DNA of 64,000 nt. It comes from Reticulitermes speratus. Lineage: Eukaryota > Arthropoda > Insecta > Blattodea > Rhinotermitidae. The notes below the pieces were generated by a model, which saw only the letters and a program-made list of their open reading frames with translations, made no database searches and was not told where the DNA came from. The stretch is taken from assembly GCA_021186555.1 (NCBI GenBank), contig JAJKFL010000042.1, positions 12,454,781-12,518,780 of the forward strand, written 5' to 3'. Shown piece by piece: positions 1 through 11,636 of this stretch. The first letter of the stretch is position 1. Each line of letters begins with the position of its first letter. Made by a program: the position numbers and the translations under genes.

Positions 1-691
1 CAATATGAATCACATAAATTGTACAACGTCACAGCAAACGACTGAGTAATGTTTACCACAAACCACGACATGAAAACATCAGAAAACACTTAACTGAAAT
101 GACATTCAGGTCAACATGGCTCAATATGCAGTTTCAAGGCTGCGTTCGTGTTCTTTACGTACAAAAACTCGGAGCAATTAATTATAAAAATAGCAAACAA
201 GCAAAGAAACCTTTTCCACCATTGCCATTTCACTTTTAAATTTAATTACTTCCGACAATCGTGAACTATTTCTTTCGTTTCTCAAAACAACAAAAGCGGA
301 CACACTGACGTCACAACACGACACTGCGACAACGCAGACACCTATGGCAGTGCCTCCATCTGATGCGACCTCTTCCTCTTAACACCGCATGCTGTTTAAT
401 CATCTGCCCGATATCCTCTTCAGCCCGGAACGGTGGGCATGAACATCTACAGCACAGGGTGGCAAAATTGACGCGACAACACCTCCAAACCGGACAACAG
501 CACCATATTCACAACACAACAAAATATATTTGAATTATGCTGTATGTTATTTGTATACTCTTACGTCACAAATATGTCGCAATACACCAATACAGTGTCA
601 CATCCCAGAAGACCAGAATCGTCAACTGTACCGCTGTGGAAACATCAAAATTCATCTTGATATAGAACATCCCCGTTGGTGTATTAAATCA

Positions 692-964
692 CAAATGTTT
701 GTTTATTTAACTCTACAATCGCACACAACAAGCTATACAGGGCATACACAAAGAATGGTGCGTTTCAATATATTCACTATGAACGCACCATCTTGTGTAG
801 CCTGTATTACGTTATTGGCGCTAGTTTCGCTCCGAAAATGAGCCATCATCAGGCCACTAACAAGAACTGTAAAATGGAAAGCTTTCCATTTTACTAGTCG
901 CCAAGACAACATGCGTAATATAGCTTGTTGTGTGTGATTGAACAGTTAAATAAACAAACATTTG
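692..964. repeat. Inverted repeat with 46-base arms and hammerhead-like core
   Basis: Arms 692-737 and 919-964 are near-perfect reverse complements (ends TTTGTTTATTTAACT and AGTTAAATAAACAAA). A second short inverted pair built on GGTGCGTT / AACGCACC lies inside at about 756-790. On the minus strand within 816-857 there is a CTGATGA, extra T, hairpin, GAAAC arrangement of the same kind as the other hammerhead-like loci. Likely a short Penelope-type or foldback element remnant. Confidence 0.6.
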
Positions 965-1274
965 CTTTAAAATTCAAATATAACGTAACTGCTAAGCCAG
1001 AACAAAACTAAGGAAAACATTCACTTTGGGGGTTAATTTTTGTTTTCCTGAGTTTAAACCATTTCTGACTCACAGTAGGCCTACTTATGTGCCCTCAACT
1101 TCCTCTGTGTATAAATGGAAGGAATAAATCGAACATTTACAATTTTATATTGATAAAGATGTGTGATCCGTGAAGATTACGGAAGGTGGTGACATGCCCG
1201 TCCAAAGTAACTGACCACACCTGATCTACAGGCTCAATCACTACGCTAACACCTCAGTTAAGTATTCCATAACA

Positions 1275-1560
1275 AAAGTGGGCCGGGATAGCGACTCGCT
1301 ACGTGCTGGAATGTCCTGGGATCGAATCCGAGTCGGGAAGGCGAGATTTTTGCACCCGTCCAGACCGGCCCTGGGGCCCACCCAGCCTCCTGTACAATGG
1401 GTACCGAGTCTCTTCCCTAGGGGTAAAGTGGCCGGGGCGTGGCGTTGACCACCCACCCCCACGTACAGCCGAAGTTAAAGAAAGAGTAGAGCTATACCTC
1501 TACTCCCCTTCTGAGCCTTCATGGCCTGTTACAGGGTGGACTTTACCTTTTACTCCATGA
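1275..1560 (+). mobile_element. SINE family D, copy
   Basis: tRNA-like head (GGATCGAATCC B-box), then a body with GCCCACCCAGCCTCCTGTA, GGGTACCG, GGCCGGGGCGT and a 3' end GTGGACTTTACCTTTACT-like. The same body recurs at least ten times in the window in both orientations. Any ORF through it is spurious. Confidence 0.8.
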
Positions 1561-2662
1561 CAGAACTATCACAGATGTAAGTAACAATATGACATTTGGC
1601 GTTCTAGTACCTTTACTGCTGAAGATTCAAATCTTCTGGAAAGTTACGCTGTGTCGTTGGTTAAACAGTCTTGACGTGAACATGCAGGCAACTACGAACC
1701 TTCGAAACGTCGGGAACCACCTACCCAACGACAAAGCGTCTATCTCAGAAGACTTGAACCTTCAATGTCCCCCGCTTTGGTACCAACTTTTATGGAAGAG
1801 TTCAGCAATTAAATACAAAAGCGGGGTCGATCGGACAAACACACGTACATTATCTCTCCATTACGGGTTCATTTCACTTCACTGAAGAAGCAGGGGTCGG
1901 GACTCATCTTTTCGGCCCCAGACTACGGGAAAATGTAGAAGAAATGCGTGGGAGGATTCGCGGAAGGAACTCGCCATATCGCTACCGCGACAACTAGTGG
2001 ACATGGTGTGGTATACTGCTTGAAAACATGCGTGGCAACAGCCGGTGTGAGAATAATGTTGTCGCACAGCAATACCAACTGGCGACTAAATGTCTTTTCT
2101 ATTGCTAGTAGCGTGAATTACTCCAATGAGAAGAGGAGGAGTCCTTAGAAATTCCTTCCGGAGACGCAGAGCTGTGTCCCGTGGTTGATAAATTGCGAAG
2201 GAAGGAAGAAGTATCAATAACGGAAATGAGTAGGAAGTAAATAAAAATACACGAATGCATAAATACACAAACCAAAAAAAAATAAACGCTCAATGCGGTC
2301 ACATTTTATGCGAGGAATACGTTCCTAAAGACCTCGCATAATTCGAAACTAATTTCTTCATAGGGATAAATGTAAATCGGGGGGGGGAGTGCGTTTTCGG
2401 AGCGCATAAATCTACAAACACTGTAGAGTATTTTGGTTTTAAACCTACTTCTTAAGCACAGTATGAATAAATAAGCAACAAAATTTAATGGCAATTTTAT
2501 TAATTACGCTGAAAACTGCCTGAAAAAGTAAGAACAAAATCACATTCCGACAACATTGAAGGAACAGGAGATGCAACAGGCGCCTAATTACGACGCGCTA
2601 TCTGCCCACTTGACGTTGAAGGCTGGTCTGATTTCACTGAGTCTTTTTCTGAAGAAATAATA

Positions 2663-3223
2663 CAGGGTTATTCAAAATGATTGTCGGGGTTTTAACAACT
2701 TGTCATACACAATAAACTTCAGATAGGGTTATGTATTTTTTTTATTTAATAGAACAACACTCCAAGTTTTTGTGACATACCTTACAGGTACTCTATATGT
2801 GCACCTTTTGTGATTCTACAAACATCAACACGATAATCGAGTTCGTTCCAAACTATTTCTAGACGGCCTACCAGTGCTTTTCCTTTTACACACGCACCCT
2901 GTCTCTTGAAACCGTGCATACCGCCTTCGAATAGAATTGTCAGATGGTAGTTGTTTCCCGAATTTGGTGCGGAATTGCCGCTGGACAATTGTAACTGACC
3001 GACATTCATGAAATGTAAGCACACAAAACGCCTTCTCACTGCCGTTCGCCGCCATCTTAGTAAACTGCGCTCCAAGCGGAGAAATTCATAACTACTCCAC
3101 ACCGCACATCATAAAAAAAACTTTGAGAATTCTTGATCCATCGGTGCAACTATATACTCCTATCTCAAGTGTATTGTGTATGACAAGTTGTTAAAACCCC
3201 GACAATCATTTTGAATAACCCTG
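2663..3223 (-). mobile_element. Non-autonomous TA-flanked element with transposase ends (MITE)
   Basis: A 561-base element with inverted termini identical for about 52 bases (CAGGGTTATTCAAAATGATT inwards) and a TA target duplication on each side (2661-2662, 3224-3225). The minus strand encodes the N-terminal helix-turn-helix of a DUF4817-type transposase (ECRSVTIVQRQFRTKFGK, then GRPSRNSLE) joined, in another frame, to what looks like the C-terminus of the same kind of protein (VWNELDYRVDVCRITKGAHI). The catalytic middle is gone. This is an internal-deletion derivative of a Tc1/mariner-like transposon. Confidence 0.85.
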
Positions 3224-4262
3224 TATAATAGGATTGAGTTCCCCACCCCCACCTTTTCCTCCGAAGATTTCTTACTATGCAGACACATCCTATCATCTGC
3301 CATCCCTTAATTTTATTCCATATTTTTTTGGGTTTCGATTATTTCAAATTCTGCACAGAAAGTGGAACTTCATTAACATTTTTGGTATCAAACTACTTCA
3401 AATTCGCATAAAATGCGACTGTACTCTAGTACCATAAATCCAAGAAAGCGTTTCGGCCTCATCCCTTCATTATATGGGTCATGCACATCACAAAGTGACG
3501 TCACTTGTCAGAATTAACAGCAGGTCCATAACAACCATCAACAGTTGCTATTGTTCGGCCTATCAGATGAAGCAGTGCTGTGCTGCACGAGTTCAAGAGA
3601 TCGAAACGAGGCCATCGAGGTCATGCTAATTAATTACTTCGCACTGCTTTGTGAACTGATGCGTTGCTATGTTAACCTGCTTAGGTTTTCTCACTGTTCT
3701 CGACCGCATCGTCTGTCTTCATTATTTCCAGCTACAGGATACCAAAAAGGAAGTATGCATTATGCTTGTGGCTTGTACACGTATTTCAATGCACGAGTTC
3801 ATACCGTTTCTACAGTCGTTGGCTTTCAGAATTATGGGAACTTAACAGTATTTTCGTAACAATCGCCATTTGTTGTGTCATTTTGTCGGGATGAATAAAA
3901 CCCCAAAATTAGGAGTGCTGTCACTGTACAACTGCAAACGGTATCAAGTAGCACAATAGCCCATGCCACAGCCCTGTAATTTATGCTCTTCACCGAATAT
4001 TACTAACGCATTCAAATAAAACGGAACCAGATGTGCGGGACATGTAGCACGCACAAGATGGGAGATGCGAAAAGAATGTATCTCAAAAAAAGGTACATAA
4101 AAGGTTACCTTTTATGTAAACACATTACCTAGGATTTTACAGCTGAAAGAAATAATACCAAAATCCATTGGGAACTAAGATTCATTTTACTTTTATGTGG
4201 ATGTACTAGCTGTTTTTTTTTTAAATTGAACAACAGATGTAAACTTTATGTAAAAAACTTTG

Positions 4263-4307
4263 ACACCCTGAGGATGGCCTGTTATAGGCCGAAACATATG
4301 TAGGGGT
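4263..4307 (+). ncRNA. Hammerhead-ribozyme-like motif
   Basis: CACC, CTGAGGA, extra T, hairpin GGCCT/AGGCC, GAAAC, palindromic ACATATGT, A, then GGGGTG. The outer strands CACC/GGTG can pair as stem I, the palindrome as a loopless stem III, and the position after it is the expected cleavage site. The core has G for T at the variable position (CTGAGGA). It sits directly upstream of a SINE target duplication. Confidence 0.5.
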
Positions 4308-4320
4308 GATCGACTTGCTT

Positions 4321-4594
4321 GCCGATCCCAGTGGCCGTGCGGTCTAAGGCGTGGGTCTTCGGCCGCTCGCTTACTAGGATCGTGGGTTCGAATCCCACCG
4401 GAGGCATGGATGTCTGTCTCTTGTGAGTGTTGTGTGTTGTCAGGTAGAGGTCTGTGCGACGGGCTGGTCCCTCGTCCAGAGGAGTCCTACCGACTGTGGT
4501 GTGTCTAAATGAGTGTGACCATGAAACCTCGACGAAACGAGGAGGCCCAGCCCATATAGGCTGTCGAGCCACCGAAGACGAAGAAGAAGAAGAA
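4321..4594 (+). mobile_element. SINE family A, full-length copy with target duplication
   Basis: tRNA-derived head with A-box (GTGGCCGTGCGGTCTAAGGC) and perfect B-box GGTTCGAATCC. The body has GTGAGTGTTGTGTGTTGTCA and CGTCCAGAGGAGTCCTACCG, and the tail is GAAGAAGAAGA. A 13-base duplication GATCGACTTGCTT flanks it (4308-4320 and 4595-4607). Confidence 0.9.
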
Positions 4595-4971
4595 GATCGA
4601 CTTGCTTATAAGAATATAGTGCACATGTTGGTCTAATAAAAGTTGTAATTAGTTAAGAAGATGCACGGTGAATACAGCGTGAATACATTTGTTTTTGTAA
4701 GCAATTTTAAAGATTTCGGCGTGACGCTGCGTCGCTAGGACACATCCCAGGACGAAATCCTGAACCACAAAGCTGTGACAGCCCAAAAACTCGCTGGTCA
4801 CTGGAATTCTGTAAAGTGTTGGCAAGTTTCTATCTTATCACGATCACTGAAGCTTGCAGTAGTGAGGGAATTCGCAATACAGTTTGTTAAAGTCATTCAC
4901 TACACAGCATGTTCGCTCGTCTTCCCGAGTTTCCTGTTTAGAACTTCATACTGGTAATAGCTAACTAACTA

Positions 4972-5215
4972 ACTCCATGGAGCAAAGTCCTTCTTGAGAA
5001 GCTAACAGGTCGTCAGCTAGTCAAGAAATTCCCCGCGTTTTATGGAACCCGAAGGTTCATTACCGCACTCACAAGAGCCCGCCAACTGTCCCTATCCTGA
5101 GCCATATCAATCCAGTCCATGCCCCCATCCCACTTCTTGAAGATCCATTTTAATATTATCCTCCCATCTACGCCTGGGTCTTCCAAGTGGTCTCCTTCCC
5201 TCAGGTTCATACTGG
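4972..5215 (-). mobile_element. LINE 3'-end fragment (family L2)
   Basis: On the minus strand the sequence reads a 'RRPLGRPRRRWED'-like C-terminus typical of insect non-LTR retrotransposon ORF2 tails; on the plus strand it gives the frequently mis-annotated 'FPA..YGT..FIT' peptide. Related fragments recur at 5820, 10820, 13415, 15013, 35180, 42915 and 59555. Several stops show it is dead. Confidence 0.65.
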
Positions 5216-5480
5216 TAATACGTTAGTAATACTATTCATTATCAAGACCTACACGACATTGCATGTGGAGGTGGCGCTGATGTTTTCAGGATCCAACAAA
5301 AGCAAAACTGTGTGTACAGTCACCAGACCTTTCTACGTTGTACAGCCTATAGCAGACACACTGGATGATACCTACCTATGTGTCTATACGTTTTCGTATT
5401 TAACGTTTTAATTAATTCCGAAAATTGTAACGCGTATAATGTTTTTAACTTAAAGCAACGTTACAACTGACTTCGCAGGC

Positions 5481-5520
5481 TCGCCTGAGGAAGGTAGGCC
5501 GTGCCGAAACACGTAGCAAC
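5481..5520 (+). ncRNA. Degenerate hammerhead-like motif
   Basis: GCCTGAGGA, extra A, hairpin GGTA/TGCC, CGAAAC, ACGTA. Stem I is only two base pairs, so probably inactive. Confidence 0.35.
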
Positions 5521-5819
5521 GTAAGTATATAAGGGACGCTGTTGTGTTCAACTGAAATATATAGTGCTATTTCAGTACCGTATGTTAAGGTTTTGTGGGT
5601 TCCCTTAGCTGCGTACGCGAAAATCTGATATAACTTAAAATAGGACACAACCACTTCCTCTGAAACGTGCCATGCACACAACTCGGTCTTATAAGCTGTT
5701 GGTAAACGAACACAAACAAACAAACAAACAAGCAAGCAAACACAAACATCGAATTACTGCATCCATTGCCCGCCTTCTGCAGTTACACGCCCCAACAGGT
5801 GACGCAATGACTCTTTCTC

Positions 5820-5990
5820 TTAATTCCACGGGGCAGAGTCTTTCTTAACAAGCTGACATTTGTTCCTCTGGTTTAGAAATTCCCCGACTTCTATAAAACC
5901 TGGGGTTTCATCACCGTATTCACAACCGCCCGCATATAAAACTGAGCCATCTGAATCCAGACCAGAGCCTCGTCCCCCCTTTATTTCAGA
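5820..5990 (-). mobile_element. LINE 3'-end fragment (family L2)
   Basis: Shares the landmarks of the copy at 4972 in the same order: GGGGCAGAGTCTTTCTTAAC, AGAAATTCCCCG, TTTCATCACCGTATTCACAA. Diverged and without an open frame. Confidence 0.55.
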
Positions 5991-6416
5991 TTATCATCTT
6001 TCGTCTACGGCTATACCTTCCAAGCGCCGGTCCAGTGCCGCAGATAACCCGGTCAGGGGCCCCCCTACAACTGTTACCTCAGTTACCACAGATCTCTCAC
6101 AATACTCGCCTTCCGTCACAAGAACGGAATCCATTCCGAAGGCACGCACAATATTTTAGTATTCTGTACATTTGTGGGCTCCCTTAACCCACAGGGCCCC
6201 CAGCGCTGCAGGGGATGCGAGGCCTTATCCATACCACTGTGTTGGTCTTTCCCTATTATATCCTAGACATTTTAATATTAAATTAGAGAGAGGGAATAAA
6301 ACGAATTTAAAAATGAAGATACGGCATACAGGATTTTAAGGTTATGACGCAGCGAACACGCTTCCAACAGCGAGCAGGCCTAGACTAGTTCAGTGCTTAC
6401 GCTGGGTCTACATAGC

Positions 6417-6458
6417 GTTATATATACATATATATATATAATAATAATAATAATAATA
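6417..6458. repeat. AT-rich microsatellite (TA)n then (AAT)n
   Basis: Short runs of TA followed by ATA/AAT repeats just outside SINE family E; the TATATATA motif is also found on the far side of the SINE at 6838. Confidence 0.8.
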
Positions 6459-6614
6459 CTTGCTCAACAGCCCTGTATGGGCCTGGGCCTCCTCTTGCCT
6501 CCTCTTGTCGAGGTTACTAAGTCATGCGCATTCATGGCAGCTGGTGACCGGCCAGCTAGCCGCGCTTAGTGTTCTATCGATCCTGATGTGCACGCCAGAG
6601 CCATCTGGCAGGCA

Positions 6615-6838
6615 GTCAGGAGACTTGGATGAGAAATGGAGGCAATTTGGCTTACGCAACATTTTTATTCATGCCGTAAATCTACGACATGGGACCGACG
6701 GCTTTACTTCCCCTCCGAAGGAAGTGGTGCTCCGGATTTTTATCATCCTTAAAAATCCATCGACCTCGGTCGGGATCGAACCCGCGAACCTTGGGTCCAG
6801 TGGCGAGCACGCTAACCACTAGTCCACCGAGGTCGACA
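6615..6838 (-). mobile_element. SINE family E copy
   Basis: On the minus strand it starts GTCGACCTCGGTGGACTAGT, with a tRNA-like A-box region (GTGGTTAGCGTGCTCGCCAC) and B-box GGGTTCGATCCC, then a non-tRNA body. Only copy of this family that I see in the window, so the 3' end is uncertain. Confidence 0.7.
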
Positions 6839-6839
6839 T

Positions 6840-8602
6840 ATATATAATGAACATTCTGTATCAGTCAGTTACAGATGACACACATTATTACAGAAACATG
6901 AAGCAGTTTATCTGAAAATTACACGCATCGATGAGTACCAGAATTAACACACCCTCAAAGACAATTAGCGAGAACAATTTCATTTTGGATCTCCGTTGGT
7001 CATATGTTTATAGAGCACACATGTATTTACACGATACAAGTTACATCGATAAAACCTGTCTCTCATCCAGTCGCACGGAATTATAACAGTTCAGTTTCCT
7101 TGTTACTCTCGAAACAAACGTTCATCTGGTAACCTTCAACATGACAGGCTAATCTGTAACAGGTCAGCCTGTTTCAAAATCGTACCACACGCTAAAAGCC
7201 CACAAATATGCTGGCACCCGCATTACGGCTTAGAAAGACCAAGATCTACGAAATAAATCATTCGAAAATGTAGCAGAGTGACGTATTTGTGAACAGGAAG
7301 AACAAATCAAAGTCACAGTCACGAAGACGATACCGGCAGACTGCATTAACATTCAGGTCAAAATCTTAAATCATTCAGTCTCTTACCCAAAACCTTAAAA
7401 ATAATATCATACAAAACCACAGCCTTACCCATTGTTTTAAATGGGTGTAAAATTTTGTCTCTTGCATTAGGGAAGAACAAAGGTTCGTGGTGTCTAAGAA
7501 CAAAGTGCTGGGAAGAATATGACAGAAAAAGGGATAAGGCGATGAAAAAAACTACATAATAAAGGGCTAACAACACGTCACAGCACCTGGGTGATAAAAT
7601 CTGGGAGGAAGAGATGGGTGGGGCTTGAAGCACGCGTTCCAGAGATCTGAAAATGCGTTCAAAATTTTAGCCGGCAGTCTTCATGGGGAAGACAACGCGT
7701 GACAGAGCTTCGGGGAGATGGGAGGATAATATCAAAATATATTTTAAAGAAGAACGTGTAGACTAGACTCCACTGGCAGTGGCATGGTCATGCGAACACG
7801 GTAAATAACCTTTAGCCTCCACAAAATGTACGAAACTTCTTGACTAACTGAGCAACTGTGAACTTCTACCACACAGCCTGGATTGTTCGTGTTCATCATT
7901 TCAAGTTTAATACAAAACGAAAATAATATTACCTTCTGATTGTAAATTTATTTCCGCTGCCAAATACCATCTTGAAGGACCGACAGCTACGTATGACAGT
8001 GAAGTTTGTCCACCAGAATCAAGTCCCATCACACTCACAACTGTCAACAAAACACTCACTGCTCCATCCGACAGCCAACTGACACTGCGCAAGTCTCTGA
8101 TAGCGCCGCGTCATGCCGCTGGCCAGTAATGGCGCTGTGGTAACGTCAGAAAGCTTGAACTGGTATGAAACGCAACGGCTCGCCCGCAGGCCACACCGGC
8201 TCCGTGATGCTCTTAGAAAAAGTGATTGTTTGGGAAACGAACCGACAGACAGCAATTGCGAAAAGCTTCATATACGTCTGTCCGCATGTAACAGCTGTAC
8301 TCCCACAGGACGGATTTTCGTGAAATTCTATACTAACGACTTTTACTAAAATTTGTCGAAAAATTCAAATTTTGATTAAAGTCCGACAAAAATAATACAT
8401 TTCTTTGTGAAGACCTACATATACATTTACAATCATGTTGGTTACTAGGGTCACCATTGTTCTTATGGTCAATATGGTTACCATGTTCCTACGGTTACTA
8501 TAGCCACTAAGTTTTCTAAGGTTACACACAGGCCTACGGAACGCGCCCGGAAGCATTACGCCCTACGGACAATTCCTAACTTGTATTTAACTGTATTCGT
8601 AA
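6840..8602. other. Non-coding stretch, no gene seen
   Basis: Short ORFs only, none with a recognisable motif. The part at 8170-8350 (with CGTCTGTCCGCATGTAACAG and TTTTCGTGAAATTCTATA) resembles parts of 20540-20680 and 36960-37130, so it is an old interspersed repeat. Confidence 0.5.
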
Positions 8603-8612
8603 TGTACCGTGT

Positions 8613-8865
8613 TTTTTTAATGGCTCAACAGCCCCTTGGGGGCCTAGGCTTGGTCGAGGCTTCACGATCACACTGATAGACACACCACACTCGGTAGGAC
8701 AACTCTGGACGAGTGACCAGCTCGTCGCAGAGACCTCTACCTAACAACACACAACACTCACAAGAGACAGACATCCACGCCCTCGGCGAGATTCGAACCG
8801 ACAATCCCACAAAGCGAGCGGCCGCAGATCCACGCCTTAAACCGCGCGGCCACTGGGATCGGCAC
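8613..8865 (-). mobile_element. SINE family A copy with target duplication
   Basis: Reverse-oriented family A with B-box (GATTCGAACC on the plus strand) and a T-run tail at its left end. Flanked by TGTACCGTGT at 8603-8612 and 8866-8875. Confidence 0.88.
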
Positions 8866-8951
8866 TGTACCGTGTACCGTCTATTAAATTACAATTTTCT
8901 TAATATAACACCATTATAGCGCACAAATTAGTGAACTGTAGTGTCATATTA

Positions 8952-9560
8952 TTGGAGAATGTGGAATATTTCAATTATTTGGGTACCATGATAACAAATG
9001 ATGCGAGGTGTACACGTGAAATTAAATCCAGAATTGCCATGGCAAAATCAGCATTGAATAAGAAGAAGACTCTTTTCACCAGCACTCTGGACTTAAATTT
9101 AAGGAAGAAATTAGTAAAGTGCTACATTTGGGGCATAGCTTTGTATGGTGCTGAAACGTGGACACTTCGGAAAGTAGATCAGAAATACCTGGAATGTTTC
9201 GAAAAGTGGTGTTGGAGAAGAATGGAGATCAGTTGGACCGATCGTGTGAGAAATGAAGAAGTATTACACAGAGTCAAGTAGGAGAGGAATATCGTACGTA
9301 CAATAAAAAGAAGAAAGGCTAACTGGATTGGTCACATCTTGCGTAGAAACTGTCTTCTAAAACACGTGATTGAAGGAAAGCCAGAAGGAAGGATAGAAAT
9401 GACGGGAAGGCGAGGAAGAAGGCGTAAGCAACTACTGGATGACCTTAAGGAAAAGAGAAGATACTGGAAATTGAAAGAGGAAGAGCTAGATCGCACTCTG
9501 TGGAGAACTCGCTTTGGAAGAGGCTATGGACCTGTCGTAAGACAGACTACAGAATGAATG
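8952..9560 (+). mobile_element. 5'-truncated LINE with RT C-terminal region, intact target duplication
   Basis: A 609-base insertion flanked by AGTGTCATATTA (8940-8951 and 9561-9572), ending in an AATGAATG tail. It encodes the C-terminal region of a non-LTR retrotransposon ORF2 found in many insect genomes: 'VEYFNYLGTMITNDARCTRE', then 'LYGAETWTLRKVDQKYLE', 'ANWIGHILRRN' and a basic 'GRRGRRRKQLLDDLKEKR' block, ending 'GPVVRQTTE'. A single in-frame TAG at 9279-9281 splits it. The catalytic reverse transcriptase part is absent, as expected for 5' truncation. Confidence 0.9.
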
Positions 9561-9572
9561 AGTGTCATATTA

Positions 9573-10580
9573 AATACGACAACTTCAATGCTTGCATTAC
9601 AAAATACAATAAAATCTGTCTAAAATTAAATATGTATTAAGCGGACAGCTATATTTACCGGAAAACTTCAATGAAGCATAAAATTAACGCTAAAATTCTA
9701 ATGGGTAACAAAGAAATAAGGCATGTCTATATTAAACTGTTCGCTGTTTTCTAAACTAAAAAGACACTCCATAGACTTTTTTTTCCGACTTCTGAATGAC
9801 AATTTACCCACCAGTGAACACAACAGTCTAACTGAATTATTGGCAGACATGGTGCGAGATTATTATATCCTAAAAATGGCAGTAGCAGGTTCCTCTGAAA
9901 CGTCAGTAACTAGCTACTAAACTCCACAGCGTCATAGACTAGAACACAGCAATATTTACGCACATGTATTTTTTTTTTCATTTTCTTACAATGTAATCAT
10001 GTTACGAACAACTAATAATAACACCCCAAACTTTTAAATTAACACATCAAATGCTTTATAATTTTACGATCCCCCGATTTATACTTATTTTAATGCCCTA
10101 ACGCGCCGACATATTATCTGATGCACAATCTCCTCAAAACTGGACACCATCAAATTATCCTCAGCTTTAAAATCTGTAACTGTGTTTCAGCAACTTACGA
10201 AAGCAACGAATTAACCTCTAACCCATGCCATTTCCTTTCCAGCGTCAGGTCATCGGTCCCGTTTCGGAGTTTCGCGCCGACATGGCTTCACTTCCGGTGA
10301 TCTTTCAGCTCTGCAGAACTGACTGCCTCACTGTTGGCTTTGCTTATCCTTCTTCCTTGTTTATAGGTTCAATGAGCTCAATACTGCATCTTGGTCAAAC
10401 AATGCATAATAACACTTAATGGTCGGCATCAGACGGAAATCACGGGAATATTAACACGTCCAGCGAGGCCAGGAAACGACGCCAATGTCGTGCCGCTTCC
10501 TCTTGTATTAGGCTCAATCACAGAAGACGAACGTAGACAATCGACAAGGTATATTATAAGAAATATTCTAAGCAACATTC
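9573..10580. other. Non-coding stretch, no gene seen
   Basis: AT-rich sequence with homopolymer runs and short ORFs; nothing recognised. Confidence 0.5.
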
Positions 10581-10582
10581 CT

Positions 10583-10746
10583 CAAGTCGAACTCGGTTAT
10601 AACGTCATGAAAGGGACTGAATATTTTGTGTCGTTATAAACGAGTGTTGTTATAACCGAGGAGTATAATGTTATGGTTAACAGTGACGAATTAATTGGTA
10701 GGCGAGGTGTCGTATACCCCGACGTCGTTATAACCGGGTTCGACTG
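10583..10746. mobile_element. TA-flanked MITE, family M1
   Basis: Ends are inverted copies of CAGTCGAACCCGGTTATAAC (left end slightly degenerate). It shares its inner segments (AATATTTTGTGTCGTTATAA, TGTTATGGTTAACAGTGA) with the reverse-oriented copy at 52271-52456. The right end is followed by TA. No coding capacity. Confidence 0.75.
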
Positions 10747-10819
10747 TAATTCAATCGAGTCCCGGTTTTGTGAAATGTTGAATAAATATCAAACATATTA
10801 AGTGTTGTAAAACCACCCA

Positions 10820-10960
10820 ACTAAGTTCACGGACCACAGCCCTTCTTGAGAAGCTAATGGTTGCTCAGCAAGTAAGAAATTCCTCACACCTTACGGTTCA
10901 TTACCGTGTTCACAACAGTTCGCCACTGGTCCCTATTCCGGGCCAGAAGAACGCAGTTCC
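10820..10960 (-). mobile_element. LINE 3'-end fragment (family L2)
   Basis: Contains CCCTTCTTGAGAAGCTAA, AGTAAGAAATTCCTCACACC and GGTTCATTACCGTGTTCACA, in the same order as the 4972 copy. Confidence 0.55.
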
Positions 10961-11407
10961 CAACCACCCATCCTATCTCTTTAAATTCTTGAATTTATCT
11001 AACAAAAATTTCGTAAATATTTTCTTTTCCAACATAACGCAACGTCGATGTAACCTACAAAATAGCTTTTAAACAATCAAAACGGATCCCCCATTTCCGT
11101 AACGTCCACAGCAACAGTATCTCGCATTTATAAAATTTCGGTTCCTGATAAAAGTGCACACCTTGGCCAAACGGCCGAGGTATTGAAAGAAGCAAGAAGT
11201 ACTAGGCATGACAGGGAATCAAATTTGTACAAGTATTTACAGAGTTTCACAGAATAAGCTAACATATGGAAGGAAAATCCTTCAGCTATCAAATACAACA
11301 ACGAAGGCGTATTTACTTTGCAACACGTTCATGTACTCCCGCAGCATGTACATAGTCCGAGTAGTCAGTTACTAAACTACAGAAAATAAGGTATAAAGAA
11401 GGCAACC

Positions 11408-11630
11408 GATCCCAGTGGCCGCTCGCTTGCTGGGATTGCGGGTTCGAATCCCGCCCGGGGCATGGATGTCTCTTGTGAGTGTTGTGTGTTGTTAGGTAGA
11501 GGTCTCTGCGTCGGGCTGATCACTCGTCCAGACGAGTCTTACCAAGTGTGGTGTGTCTCAGTGTGATCGTGAAGCCTTGATAATGAGGCCCTGGCCCACT
11601 AGGGGTTCCTGCGCCATGAGAAAAAAAATA
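11408..11630 (+). mobile_element. SINE family A copy with deleted A-box region
   Basis: The head goes straight from CCCAGTGGCCGC to TCGCTTGCTGGGATT, missing about 28 bases of the A-box region, probably by recombination at GGCCGC. B-box GGTTCGAATCC intact, A-rich tail at 11622-11630. It abuts SINE family D to its right. Confidence 0.82.
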
Positions 11631-11636
11631 AGGAAG

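Noticed and set aside
4340..4410. tRNA genes suggested by A- and B-boxes in SINE heads
   Set aside because: The acceptor stem and anticodon arms do not pair as a real tRNA and the sequence continues into a shared SINE body.
4282..4636. ORFs on both strands reading peptides such as PPVGFEPTILVSERPKTHALD
   Set aside because: This is read-through of SINE family A; the same peptide appears at every copy because the B-box GGTTCGAATCC translates alike.
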